Origin: Actinomycetota bacterium
Lineage (GTDB): Bacteria > Actinomycetota > Acidimicrobiia > IMCC26256 > PALSA-555
Direction: 5' to 3'
DNA length: 64,000 nucleotides
Assembly (NCBI GenBank): GCA_016870355.1
Contig: VGBR01000004.1
Span: forward strand, 62,001-126,000
Numbering within the stretch: the first letter of the stretch is position 1; every line of letters begins with the position of its first letter. The position numbers were made by a program, and so were the translations under genes. Under the pieces are notes generated by a model that saw only the letters and a list, made by a program, of their open reading frames with translations, was not told the origin of the DNA and searched no databases. Positions 49,785 through 58,257 of this stretch are shown here, piece by piece.

Positions 49785-50930
49785 ATGGCCGATGCCGACC
49801 TGCTGGACGGGCGCTGCGACCCGAGGTTCGCTGCGGTGGCGGACGCCTTCGCCGCCGGTTTCGCCAACGGGCGCGAGCTGGGAGCTTCACTCGCGATCGA
49901 GGTCAATGGCCGACCCGTCGTCGACCTCTGGGGCGGCCATCTCGATGAGGCGCGCTCACGACCATGGGAGCGCGACACGATCGCGTGCACCTTCTCGTGC
50001 ACCAAAGGCCTCGCAGCGATCGCACTCTTGATGCTTGTGGATCGCGGTGTCGTCGATCTCGACGCTCCGGTGGCGAAGTGGTGGCCGGAGTTCGGCGCCG
50101 CGGGGAAGGCCGACCTTCCGGTGCGCTTCTTGCTCACCCACGAGGCCGGGCTGTCGGCGATCACGCGCCCGATGCCATTCGGCTCGCTGTCGGATTGGGA
50201 AGCAATGACCGACGCCCTTGCCGAGCAGGCACCGTCATGGGAACCGGGCACCGCGCACGGGTACCACGGGGTGACCTTCGGCCATCTCGTGGGTGAGGTG
50301 GTGCGGCGCGCCGATGGTCGGACCATTGGCACGTTCCTGCGCGATGAAGTCGTGAGCCCCCTCGGTGTCGACTGCTTCCTCGGATTGCCCGCGGCCGAGG
50401 ACGCGCGAACGGCCGACATGGCCATCGAGCTCGTCGAGGGCGCTCCGACGTTCTTCTCGCACTGGAAGCCCGACGGCCTCGGGTCGAAGTCGTTCGGCAA
50501 CCCACCGGACTGCAACGTGATCGAGCACACGAACACCCGGGCTTTCCGTTCGGCCGAGATCCCTGCTGCGAATGCCCACGCCAACGCCAGAGCGCTGGCG
50601 CGGATCTACGGGGCGTATGGACGCGGTGAGCTCGTTGCTCCCGACCTCGTGACCGAGAGCGGGCGCATCCACGTGGATGGGCACGACGTCGTGATGGATC
50701 TCCCGTCACGGTTCGGTTTGGGCTTCGAGATCACCATGCCCGACGACGAGTTTTCGTTCGGCCCGGGTGCTCGGACGTTCGGCCACAACGGCTCGGGCGG
50801 CTCGCTCGGTGTTCTCGATCCCGATGCCGGGATCGCTCTCGGCTACGTGATGAACCGCATGCAGTGGACGACACGGCGTGACGATGCACGGTGGTTCCCC
50901 ATCCTCGACGCGCTCTACGCCGCGCTCTGA
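49785..50930 (+). CDS. Serine hydrolase, beta-lactamase/esterase class C-like
   Basis: A 381-residue protein without signal peptide. The Ser-x-x-Lys motif is SCTKG (about residue 70), the Tyr motif lies in AHGYHGVTFG (about 165) and the third motif is GHNGSGGS (about 333). Cytoplasmic members of this group in actinobacteria are esterases/LpqK-like or EstB-type lactone and ester hydrolases rather than resistance enzymes. The ATG has GAGGG about 10 bases upstream. It begins a collinear run with SnoaL, SMP-30 and FadD genes. Confidence 0.9.
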   Translation: MADADLLDGRCDPRFAAVADAFAAGFANGRELGASLAIEVNGRPVVDLWGGHLDEARSRPWERDTIACTFSCTKGLAAIALLMLVDRGVVDLDAPVAKWWPEFGAAGKADLPVRFLLTHEAGLSAITRPMPFGSLSDWEAMTDALAEQAPSWEPGTAHGYHGVTFGHLVGEVVRRADGRTIGTFLRDEVVSPLGVDCFLGLPAAEDARTADMAIELVEGAPTFFSHWKPDGLGSKSFGNPPDCNVIEHTNTRAFRSAEIPAANAHANARALARIYGAYGRGELVAPDLVTESGRIHVDGHDVVMDLPSRFGLGFEITMPDDEFSFGPGARTFGHNGSGGSLGVLDPDAGIALGYVMNRMQWTTRRDDARWFPILDALYAAL

Positions 50931-50940
50931 AAGGGGCACG

Positions 50941-51342
50941 ATGCCAACCGATCACGAGAAGACCATCAACACCGTGTTCGAACGCCTGTCGGCGCGCGAC
51001 TTTGCGGGCGTCGTGGAGTTCCTGCACGACGACATCGAGTTCGAGCTCGCCTACGCACCCGCGGGCTTCGAGATGCCAGTCCGCGGCCGCGCCGCGATGG
51101 AGAAGCTCCTCGCAGACGTGATAGGCGGGATGTTCGACCCGTTCCAGATCGGGGTCACCACGTCGTACCCCGGTGCCGACGGGCAGACCGTTGTGGCCGA
51201 GTACTCGAGCGACGGCACCGTGAAGCACAACGGCAACTCGTACCAAATTCGGTACGTAGGCATCTTCCGGTTCGAGGACGACCTGATCCGGTTCTGGCGC
51301 GAGTACCACGACTCCGAGACCGCCACGAAAGCACTCGCCTGA
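50941..51342 (+). CDS. SnoaL-like/NTF2-fold protein
   Basis: A 133-residue NTF2-fold protein (INTVFERLSARDFAGVVEFL, then DDIEFELAYAP and MPVRGRAAMEKLL, IRFWREYHDSETA). The family includes ketosteroid isomerase and polyketide cyclases; Asp and His residues line the pocket but no definite catalytic set can be assigned. The ATG has AAAGGGG about 5 bases upstream and lies 10 bases after the beta-lactamase-like stop, so the two are co-transcribed. Confidence 0.87.
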   Translation: MPTDHEKTINTVFERLSARDFAGVVEFLHDDIEFELAYAPAGFEMPVRGRAAMEKLLADVIGGMFDPFQIGVTTSYPGADGQTVVAEYSSDGTVKHNGNSYQIRYVGIFRFEDDLIRFWREYHDSETATKALA

Positions 51343-51350
51343 ACGCCCGA

Positions 51351-51365
51351 TGCCCGTCGCGGGCA
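51351..51365. terminator. Short GC hairpin after SnoaL gene, weak terminator candidate
   Basis: TGCCCG-TCG-CGGGCA forms a 6-bp stem with a 3-base loop 9 bases after the stop at 51342. No T tract follows. Actinobacterial terminators often lack one, so partial termination is possible. Confidence 0.3.
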
Positions 51366-51418
51366 CCCTGGACTAGAACAGTCGCCGCACAGCGCCACCG
51401 ACCACGCGAGGGGACGTC

Positions 51419-52324
51419 ATGAGCGCACCCGACGTACGAGAGATCGCCACCGACCTCCAGTTCCCCGAGGGCCCGATCGTCATGCCGGACGGCAGCGTGC
51501 TGGTCGTCGAGATTCGGCGCGGCACGCTCACGCGTGTCGTCGACGGGAAGAACGAAGTAGTCGCGGAACTGGGCGGCGGACCAAATGGCGCGGCGATTGG
51601 GCCTGACGGCGCCTGCTACATCGCGAACAACGGCGGCTTCCTCTGGAGTGACCTCAACGGGATGATCATCCCTTTCGACCTGACGAACATGTCGAACCAG
51701 CCGCCCGACTTCTCCGGCGGATGGATCAACCGAGTCGACCTCTCGACCGGTGAGCACCGAGTCCTCTACAAGGAGTGCGACGGGCACATCTTCCGCGGTC
51801 CGAACGACCTCGTGTTCGATGCCGATGGCGGGTTCTGGTTCACCGACTTCGGGAAGTCGCGCGCCGACGACACCGACAGGGGCGGTCTCTACTACGGACT
51901 CCCGGACGGTTCATCGGTCACGCAGGTGGCGCGGGGTCTTCTCGGTCCGAACGGATGCGGCCTGTCTCCAGCCGGCGACCGGGTCTACGTTGCCGAGAGC
52001 TATACCGGCCGCCTCCTCGCCTGGGAGGTCACCGGTCCAGGAAAGGTCGCGACACCGATGGCCACCGTCGTCGAAGCCACAAAGGGCCACTTCGACTCCA
52101 TGGCCGTCGAGGCCGACGGCAACGTGATCGTCGCCGCGATCGGAGAGGGACTCTGTGTCGTCGACCCCACAGGCGGTCACGACTACGTCGAGCTGCCTGA
52201 TCGGTTCACGACCAACGTGTGCTTCGGCGGCGACGACATGAAGACCGCGTACGCGACGTTGTCGGGCGGCGGACGCCTGGTGGCGTTCGACTGGCCGCGC
52301 CCGGGTCTGAAGCTCGCGTACTAG
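51419..52324 (+). CDS. SMP-30/gluconolactonase family protein
   Basis: A 301-residue six-bladed beta-propeller. Marks are FPEGPIVMPDGSVLVVEI at the N-terminus (metal Glu in PEGP), GPNDLVFDADGGFWFTDFGK and GPNGCGLSPAGDRVYVAESY; the conserved Asn and Asp ligands of the calcium/zinc site are visible. The family hydrolyses lactones. The ATG is preceded by GAGGGG. It sits between SnoaL and FadD genes, and a lactone-opening step in the same pathway is plausible. Confidence 0.92.
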   Translation: MSAPDVREIATDLQFPEGPIVMPDGSVLVVEIRRGTLTRVVDGKNEVVAELGGGPNGAAIGPDGACYIANNGGFLWSDLNGMIIPFDLTNMSNQPPDFSGGWINRVDLSTGEHRVLYKECDGHIFRGPNDLVFDADGGFWFTDFGKSRADDTDRGGLYYGLPDGSSVTQVARGLLGPNGCGLSPAGDRVYVAESYTGRLLAWEVTGPGKVATPMATVVEATKGHFDSMAVEADGNVIVAAIGEGLCVVDPTGGHDYVELPDRFTTNVCFGGDDMKTAYATLSGGGRLVAFDWPRPGLKLAY

Positions 52325-52329
52325 CCGCT

Positions 52330-54003
52330 GTGAGCGACGTCGCGCACCTGATCCGCGAGCGCGCGGATGACGGTGATCGCGTCGCGCTTCGCTTCGAGGA
52401 CGAGTCGCGCTCGTGGGCCGAGCTCACCCAAGCTTGTGCGACCCGAGCCGGCTACCTCCTCGCTACGCTCGATCGCAGCGCCCCCTGCCACGTCGGCGTG
52501 CTGCTCGACAACACGCCCGAGATGGTGTCGTGGCTGGGTGCAGCGGCGCTCACGGGCGATGCGATCGTCGGCATCAACCCGACCCGACGGGGGGCCGAGC
52601 TGGCTCGTGACGTCACCCACACGGATTGCCAGCTGATCGTGACCGAGACGCGCCACCGCGAGCTGCTCGATGGTCTCGATCTGGGTCCGGCCAGTGGGCG
52701 GGTCATCGACGTCGACACGCCTGAGTACTCCGACCTCTTGAGCACCCATGCGCACGCTGCGATGCCGACAGGAGAGGTCGACCCGACGGGGATCTACCTG
52801 CTGCTGTTCACCTCGGGAACCAGCGGCGCGCCGAAGGCGTGCATCCTCTCGCAGGGTCGACTGCACCGCATGTGCTCGATGTTCGCGGCCGGGCAGGAGC
52901 TCGGGCCCGATGACGTCATGTACTGCACCATGCCGCTGTTCCACTCGAACGCGATCGTCACGTGCTTCGTGCCCTGGCTGCTCTCGGGCGCCCAGCTCGT
53001 GCTGCGTCGCAAGTTCTCTGCATCGGGCTTCCTCCCCGACGTCCGTCGATACGGCGTCACGTACTTCAACTACGTCGGAAAGCCACTCTCGTACATCCTC
53101 GCCACGCCGGAGCAGGGGGACGATGCCGACAACACGCTCACACGGGTGTTCGGCAACGAGGCTGCCGACCTCGACATCGCGCGCTTCGGCGAACGGTTCG
53201 GGTGCGTCGTCGGTGACGGCTACGGATCCACCGAAGGCGGCGCCAACATCATCCGTACGCCGGACATGCCCAAAGGTGCGCTGGGCGTCGGACCCGAGGG
53301 CATGGGCACGTGCATCCTCGATCCCGACACGGGCGACGAGTGTCCTCCGGCGCGCTTCGACGACGCCGGACACCTGCTCAACCCCGAGGAAGCCATCGGC
53401 GAGATCGTGAGCAAGCACGGCGACAAGATCTTCGAGGGGTACTACAAGAACGACGAAGCCAACGCGCAGCGGGTCCATGACGGCTGGTACTGGACGGGCG
53501 ATCTCGGCTACCGCGACGAGGAGGGTTGGTTCTACTTCGCCGGGCGCGACTTCGAGTGGTTGCGCGTCGACGGGGAGAACTTCGCGGCGGCACCGGTCGA
53601 GCGCATCCTGGCGCGTCATCCTGATGTGGTGCTGGCCACGATCTACGCGGTCCCGGACGAGGTTGTCGGCGATCAGGTGATGGCCGCGCTCGAGCTCACC
53701 CCGGGTTCGACGTTCGACCCCGCGGCCTTCGACGAGTTCCTCGACAACCAGGCCGACCTCGGCACGAAGTGGTCACCGCGCTACGTACGCGTCGTAGCCA
53801 CGCTGCCCATCACCGAGACGCAGAAGATCCTGAAGCGCCAGCTCCGGAACGAGCGCTGGAACGGCGACTCCCCCAACACCGTCGGCATCTGGTGGCGCGC
53901 ACACAAGGGTGCGTCGCTGCAACCGATGACTGACGCCGACCGAGCCGACCTGCGCGCGCGGTTCGAGGCACGCGGTCGGCTCGAGCAGCTGGAACGCGTC
54001 TGA
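52330..54003 (+). CDS. Acyl-CoA synthetase (AMP-forming, FadD17-like)
   Basis: A 557-residue ANL ligase. The P-loop is LLFTSGTSGAPKACILSQGR (about residue 158), YGSTEGGANI is A5, WYWTGDLGYRD is A7, GRDFEWLRVDGENFAAAPVE is A8, and the A10 Lys is in ITETQKILKRQL. The overall look (LFHSNAIVTCFVPWL, long C-terminus) resembles actinobacterial FadD17/FadD1-type enzymes. The GTG start at 52330 lies 6 bases after the SMP-30 stop. The acyl substrate is unknown. Confidence 0.92.
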   Translation: MSDVAHLIRERADDGDRVALRFEDESRSWAELTQACATRAGYLLATLDRSAPCHVGVLLDNTPEMVSWLGAAALTGDAIVGINPTRRGAELARDVTHTDCQLIVTETRHRELLDGLDLGPASGRVIDVDTPEYSDLLSTHAHAAMPTGEVDPTGIYLLLFTSGTSGAPKACILSQGRLHRMCSMFAAGQELGPDDVMYCTMPLFHSNAIVTCFVPWLLSGAQLVLRRKFSASGFLPDVRRYGVTYFNYVGKPLSYILATPEQGDDADNTLTRVFGNEAADLDIARFGERFGCVVGDGYGSTEGGANIIRTPDMPKGALGVGPEGMGTCILDPDTGDECPPARFDDAGHLLNPEEAIGEIVSKHGDKIFEGYYKNDEANAQRVHDGWYWTGDLGYRDEEGWFYFAGRDFEWLRVDGENFAAAPVERILARHPDVVLATIYAVPDEVVGDQVMAALELTPGSTFDPAAFDEFLDNQADLGTKWSPRYVRVVATLPITETQKILKRQLRNERWNGDSPNTVGIWWRAHKGASLQPMTDADRADLRARFEARGRLEQLERV

Positions 54004-54006
54004 TGC

Positions 54007-54495
54007 TCAGAGCGCGCGGTGCAGATCCTGCGCCATCGAGGTCAGGCCGTCCTTGTTCGCGTCGAGATCCTCGGGCGAGCTCCCCAGGAACTGAACGTTC
54101 ACGAAGTTCCCGCTCTTGATGAACGTGATGGTTCCCGCGTTGCCCTCGGCCAGGTAGAAGCCCTTCTTGATGCCGTCCACCTTCTCGGCGTCCCGGGACT
54201 TGCTGTTCGCCTTGAAGTCCTGCTTGGCCACCTTGCTGACTTTGTCGATGCCGACGAACGCGATGGCACTTGTGGTGCCAGTTTCGGTCGCGAACGTGAT
54301 GTTCCAGGTGCAGGTGGTGTACACACCCTCTTCACCATCGGGCGTGGTCTCGGTCGGCGCCGTACTGAAGTAGTCGGTGATGGCGTCTTCGCTGACGAGG
54401 TCACACGCGTCCTCGTCGGTGAGTGCAGACGCATGCCCCGCAAGCGTCACAAGCGCCGCCAACACAATCGCGGCGGTGAGCACACGGTGCTTCAC
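54007..54495 (-). CDS. Exported protein of unknown function
   Basis: A 162-residue protein with a Sec signal peptide (VLTAAIVLAALVTLAGHASA, cleavage near residue 25). The mature part starts LTDEDACDLVSEDAITDYF and has CTWNITF later; two Cys residues could form a disulfide. The DACxLVS / CTW pattern recalls DUF3558-type lipoproteins but there is no lipobox Cys. The start is GTG with a leaderless -10. It converges with FadD, stopping 3 bases from its end. Confidence 0.75.
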   Translation of the reverse strand: MKHRVLTAAIVLAALVTLAGHASALTDEDACDLVSEDAITDYFSTAPTETTPDGEEGVYTTCTWNITFATETGTTSAIAFVGIDKVSKVAKQDFKANSKSRDAEKVDGIKKGFYLAEGNAGTITFIKSGNFVNVQFLGSSPEDLDANKDGLTSMAQDLHRAL

Positions 54496-54501
54496 GGCCG
54501 G

Positions 54502-54507
54502 AGCATA
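54502..54507 (-). promoter_or_regulatory. -10 hexamer TATGCT, leaderless promoter
   Basis: On the minus strand TATGCT ends 6 bases before the GTG at 54495. Confidence 0.5.
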
Positions 54508-54538
54508 GCTACCACCGCGGGCCGCGCGGCTCGTGGCG

Positions 54539-54544
54539 TAGCGT
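54539..54544 (+). promoter_or_regulatory. -10 hexamer TAGCGT, leaderless promoter
   Basis: TAGCGT ends 6 bases before the ATG at 54551. It shares a 55-base divergent region with the exported-protein gene. Confidence 0.5.
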
Positions 54545-54550
54545 CGGGCC

Positions 54551-55507
54551 ATGATCGATCTGCAAGGACGAGTGGCAATCGTGACCGGCAGCGGGCGAGG
54601 CATCGGGCGAGCCGAAGCCACACGTCTCGCAGCGTACGGAACTTCTGTGGTGGTGAACGACCTCGGTGTCGCAACCGATGGGAGCACGACCGACGAGTCA
54701 CCAGCTGATGAGGTGGTCGCCGAGATCACCGCCGCCGGTGGAGCTGCCGTCGCTGATCGCAGTGACATCTCCACACCCGAGGGCGGCGAGGCACTCGTAC
54801 AGCGCGCCGTCGACGAGTGGGGACGACTCGACATCGTCGTCAACAACGCGGGCTTCGGTCGTCCCCGGATGGCGTTCAACATGTCAATCGACGAGTGGGA
54901 CGACGTGATCCGCGTCCACCTGCGGGGAACGTTCTGCGTGAGCGCGCCGGCGTGTCGCTGGTGGCGCGCCGAAGGGAAGGCGGGGCGTGGTGGCTACGGG
55001 CGACTGATCAACACGTCGACTGGGCTTCTCATGCAAGGTGGCGCCGGGCAGTCGAACTACGTCGCCGCCAAGGCCGGCGTCATGGCGTTCACGAACGCCG
55101 TTGCTACAGAGATGGCGCTGTACGGCGTCACGGCGAACACGATCATGCCGTCGGCGTACACCCGCCTTGCTGCGATCGGCTGGCGGTCGCGTGCTCAAGC
55201 GGAGGTTGCCCCCGACGGAATCGACTACGGCGACCCGGTGCACGTTGCCGAGATGATCTGCTTCCTCGCTTCACCTGAGGGTGGGTGGGTGAGCGGTCAG
55301 ACGTTCCAGGTGCGTGGCGGAACGGTGGAGCACATCCCCGCGTGGGAGGTGGGTCGCGTCTTCACCCGCGAGGACGCGGGGTGGACCGCGCCTGAGCTCG
55401 CCGCACAGATCCCCCGCATGTTCGGCGCCGGCGCCAAGCCACCGGAGCTGCCGCCGAAGGAATGGAAGGACAGCGGCCGACCCAAGCAAGGCCCGACGAT
55501 CTTCTAG
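54551..55507 (+). CDS. Short-chain dehydrogenase, 17beta-HSD4/MFE-like
   Basis: A 318-residue SDR longer than classical forms. The nucleotide loop is TGSGRGIGRAEATRLA (residues 12-27), VVNDLGVATDG shows the insertion typical of multifunctional-enzyme type 2 (3R)-hydroxyacyl-CoA dehydrogenases, NNAGFG follows, and the catalytic pair lies in YVAAK (about residue 175). The C-terminal extension after VRGGTVEHIPAW is family-typical. It would oxidise a hydroxyacyl-CoA. It is followed by a 164-base interval holding a gene remnant. Confidence 0.92.
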   Translation: MIDLQGRVAIVTGSGRGIGRAEATRLAAYGTSVVVNDLGVATDGSTTDESPADEVVAEITAAGGAAVADRSDISTPEGGEALVQRAVDEWGRLDIVVNNAGFGRPRMAFNMSIDEWDDVIRVHLRGTFCVSAPACRWWRAEGKAGRGGYGRLINTSTGLLMQGGAGQSNYVAAKAGVMAFTNAVATEMALYGVTANTIMPSAYTRLAAIGWRSRAQAEVAPDGIDYGDPVHVAEMICFLASPEGGWVSGQTFQVRGGTVEHIPAWEVGRVFTREDAGWTAPELAAQIPRMFGAGAKPPELPPKEWKDSGRPKQGPTIF

Positions 55508-55523
55508 ACCCCCCGGCTGGGCC

Positions 55524-55652
55524 GCCGGCAGGCCCGGTGAACACACACGCCACGTCGAGCGTGTACACGCCCGGAGGCACGTCGGGAACCTGGAAGGTCA
55601 TGCTCGAGAATCCGCTCGCGTCGTTGAGAGTGCCGGTGTCTCCCTGATCTCC
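55524..55652 (-). pseudogene. Fragment of a secreted Ig-like/beta-sandwich protein
   Basis: On the minus strand about 43 codons read GDTGTLNDASGFSSMTFQVP then DVPPGVYTLDVACVFTGPAG, a recognisable repeat of cell-surface or secreted beta-sandwich domains (Gly-x-Phe, VPDVPPGxYTL, Cys). No start, stop or rest of the domain remains; it runs into the 3' end of the SDR gene on one side and the P450 stop on the other. This explains the 164-base gap 55508-55671. Confidence 0.5.
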
Positions 55653-55671
55653 GGCCGTCGCGAAGCGCGGG

Positions 55672-56940
55672 CTAGTGGGTACCGAACAGCACCGGCAGAT
55701 GGTTGGGAGCGCGGAAGGCGAGGCCGCTGATGTGCACGTCCTCGGCATTGGCGTCGAGGCGGACGTTGGGAAGGCGGTCGAGCACCGCGTTCACGACCAC
55801 AGTCGTCTCCATCCGAGCGAGATGGATGCCCAAGCACATGTGCGGCCCGAACGCGAACGCCATGTGCTGCTGAGGATCACGGAACAGGTCGAACTGGTCG
55901 GGGTTCTCCCAACGACCCGGGTCGCGGTTTGCGGCCCCCATGCACACCTGCACGGGTGAGCCGGCTGGGATCGTCACGCCGTCGACCTCGACCTCGCGCA
56001 TCGCGGTGCGCCCGATGCTCGTGAGCGGGGCTTCCCATCGCAGGCCTTCTTCGATCGCCTGCGGCATGAGGTCGCGGTCGTTGCGGAGCGCCTCGAGCTG
56101 CTCTGGGTTGCTCAGCAGCCCGAACATGAGGTTGCTCGAGGATCGGTACGTGGTCTCGGCACCCGCCGGGAGCAACAGCCGCAGGAACGCGATGATCTCG
56201 TCGTCAGTGAGGCGCTGCCCGTCGAGCTCGGCCTGAGTCAGCACGCTGATGACGTCGGTCTTCGGCTCGATCCGACGCTCGGCGATGATCTTGGTGAAGT
56301 AGTCGTACAGCCACTGCGACGCGATCAGGCCGCGCTCGATGTCGGTCATGATCGTGATGAGCTCGACCGCCTTCGCGTGGAACTCGCGGAGCCCATCACG
56401 CGGCAGACCGAGCATCTCCGCGATCACCTGCACCGGGAATGGGAAGAAGAGCTCGCGCACGAGGTCGGCGTGACCCCGCTCCGCGAACTTGTCGATGTTC
56501 GCGTGGACGATGGGGCGGACGATGTCGGCCTCCCATCGCTCCATCGCCTTGCGGGTGAACGCCTGCTGGATGAGCGACCGGTACCGGTGGTGCTCGGGCT
56601 CGTCCATCTCGAGGATCGAGTGACCCATGAGCATGCCGATGCTCTCGGCGTAGCCCGAGGAAGAGAAGGTCTCACCGTCCTTCAACGCCTGCTGCACGCC
56701 ACTGAACGTCATCAGCGCATAGGGCGTGCGGTCGCCGATGAGCGCTGCTTCCATGTTGTCCTCGCCCAGGTCGCGAAAGCGGTGCGCCTGTGATCCTGCG
56801 TGCACAGGGCACTCCGAGCGCATCTCGTGGAACACCGCGTACGGATCCCGCACCTGGCCGACGCCGGCGGCCTCGTCGAAGGCGGTGAACGGGTCGTACT
56901 CCTCGTTCGCGTCGGGCTGGGCATCACGCACGTCGGCCAT
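55672..56940 (-). CDS. Cytochrome P450
   Basis: A 422-residue bacterial P450. The oxygen-activation helix is LLLPAGAETTYRSSS (about residue 250), the ExxR region is EEGLRWEAP, and the heme Cys is in FAFGPHMCLGIHLARME (about residue 365). It hydroxylates an unknown hydrophobic substrate with electrons from a ferredoxin not encoded here. The ATG at 56940 precedes ADVRDAQPDANE; the frame extends upstream without plausible homology. It is divergent from the chimeric OYE gene (7 bases between the starts). Confidence 0.92.
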   Translation of the reverse strand: MADVRDAQPDANEEYDPFTAFDEAAGVGQVRDPYAVFHEMRSECPVHAGSQAHRFRDLGEDNMEAALIGDRTPYALMTFSGVQQALKDGETFSSSGYAESIGMLMGHSILEMDEPEHHRYRSLIQQAFTRKAMERWEADIVRPIVHANIDKFAERGHADLVRELFFPFPVQVIAEMLGLPRDGLREFHAKAVELITIMTDIERGLIASQWLYDYFTKIIAERRIEPKTDVISVLTQAELDGQRLTDDEIIAFLRLLLPAGAETTYRSSSNLMFGLLSNPEQLEALRNDRDLMPQAIEEGLRWEAPLTSIGRTAMREVEVDGVTIPAGSPVQVCMGAANRDPGRWENPDQFDLFRDPQQHMAFAFGPHMCLGIHLARMETTVVVNAVLDRLPNVRLDANAEDVHISGLAFRAPNHLPVLFGTH

Positions 56941-56946
56941 GACCCA

Positions 56947-58257
56947 ATGCTGCCACGCCGAGAGCATGGTTGGCCTGCCAGCCTGTCCAACGCGCCCGCG
57001 CACCCATTGCTGTTCCAGCCGTTGAAGGTCGGTCCGCTCGAGCTGCGCAACCGGGTGATCTGCGGCGCGCACTTCACGATGTTCACCGAGCCCAACCCGG
57101 TGTGGGGCGAGCCCGGGTTCTACGGCCGCCGGTACGGCAGGTACCTAGCCGACCGCGCCCGCGGCGGCGTCGCTGCCGTGATCGCGGGAAAGACCGCCGT
57201 CGCGCCCAACACGGCCTACAAGATGCCGAACAACGCGAACGGGTGGGACGAAGCCTGCATCCCCCACTATGAGGAGCTCACGAGTCAGGTCCATGAGCAC
57301 GGCGCGTTGGCGTTCCTCCGGCTCACCCATTCCGGCGCCATGATGCTGGGCAACTGGTCGAAGCAGGTCGCGGTAGGGCCGTCGCCTTCGCCCGACTACT
57401 TCGAGACACCGCGTGAGATGGATGACGGGGACATCCGCGCCGCCATCGATGCTCATGTCACCTGCGCCGTCAACGCAAAGAAGGGCGGGTTCGACGGCAT
57501 CGAGATCCAGAGCGCGCACGGGTACTTGCTGCACCAGTTCCTGTCACCCAAGTTCAACTACCGGACCGACGAGTACGGCGGGTCGATCGAGAACCGCATG
57601 CGCTTCGGGATGCAGATCGTCGACGCGGCCCGCGAAGCCGTGGGTGACACGGTCGCAGTCGGCATCCGGCTCACGGGCGACGATGAGCAGTCACAAGGGC
57701 TCTCCGGCTTGACCGCGGGCGACTGCGCCGAGGTCGCCGCCGCGTACGAACAGAGCGGCTTGGTCGACTTTCTCAACGTGAGCGTCGGCATCGGCGGGGT
57801 CGGGATAATGCGCACGAACTACGCGCCGCACTTGTTCGGTGTGTATGCCGCGCACAAGGTGCGCGAGGCCGTTCGCGACACACCGGTGTTCACCGTCCAC
57901 CGAATCCTCATGCCGGACGAGGCCGAAGGCATCATCGAGCGCGGCGAGGCCGACGGGATCACGCTCGTGCGCGCGCTGATCGCTGATCCGGAATGGGTCA
58001 ACAAGGCGCGCGAGGGTCGTGACGACGAGATCCGGCGTTGCCCCGCGGAAGTCGAGGCGTGCATCGCCAGCCATCCGGCCGTCGCGGCATGTGCGGTGGT
58101 GGGCACCGCGGACGCGAAGTGGGGCGAGATCGTCGTGGCGCACGTGGTGACGCGTGATGGTGTCGACGTCACACCCGATGAGCTCGACCGTCACTGCCGC
58201 GAGCGCCTCGCGGCCTACAAACGGCCGCGACAGTTCGAGTTCGTCGAGCGCCTCTGA
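56947..58257 (+). CDS. Chimeric ORF: OYE/2,4-dienoyl-CoA reductase barrel fused to the C-terminus of an acyl-CoA synthetase
   Basis: A 436-residue open frame. Residues 15-360 are the FMN TIM barrel of old-yellow-enzyme/2,4-dienoyl-CoA reductases (HPLLFQPLKVGPLELRNRV; the HGYLLHQFLSPKFNYRTDEY stretch followed by GGSIENRMRFG). At GRDDEIRRC, where the [4Fe-4S] Cys motif and FAD/NAD domains should follow, it switches in frame (about 58035-58045) to PAEVEACIASHPAVAACAVV and LAAYKRPRQFEFVERL, the C-terminal domain of a FadD ligase without its final A10 Lys motif. It looks like a deletion fusion. Whether it is expressed is unknown; the barrel may still fold. The ATG at 56947 is assumed. Confidence 0.7.
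   Translation: MLPRREHGWPASLSNAPAHPLLFQPLKVGPLELRNRVICGAHFTMFTEPNPVWGEPGFYGRRYGRYLADRARGGVAAVIAGKTAVAPNTAYKMPNNANGWDEACIPHYEELTSQVHEHGALAFLRLTHSGAMMLGNWSKQVAVGPSPSPDYFETPREMDDGDIRAAIDAHVTCAVNAKKGGFDGIEIQSAHGYLLHQFLSPKFNYRTDEYGGSIENRMRFGMQIVDAAREAVGDTVAVGIRLTGDDEQSQGLSGLTAGDCAEVAAAYEQSGLVDFLNVSVGIGGVGIMRTNYAPHLFGVYAAHKVREAVRDTPVFTVHRILMPDEAEGIIERGEADGITLVRALIADPEWVNKAREGRDDEIRRCPAEVEACIASHPAVAACAVVGTADAKWGEIVVAHVVTRDGVDVTPDELDRHCRERLAAYKRPRQFEFVERL

Noticed and set aside
51374-51387. TAGAACAGTCGCCG as a third KstR-like box
   Set aside because: Only the left half matches; the right half is unrelated and TAGAAC is better read as a promoter element.
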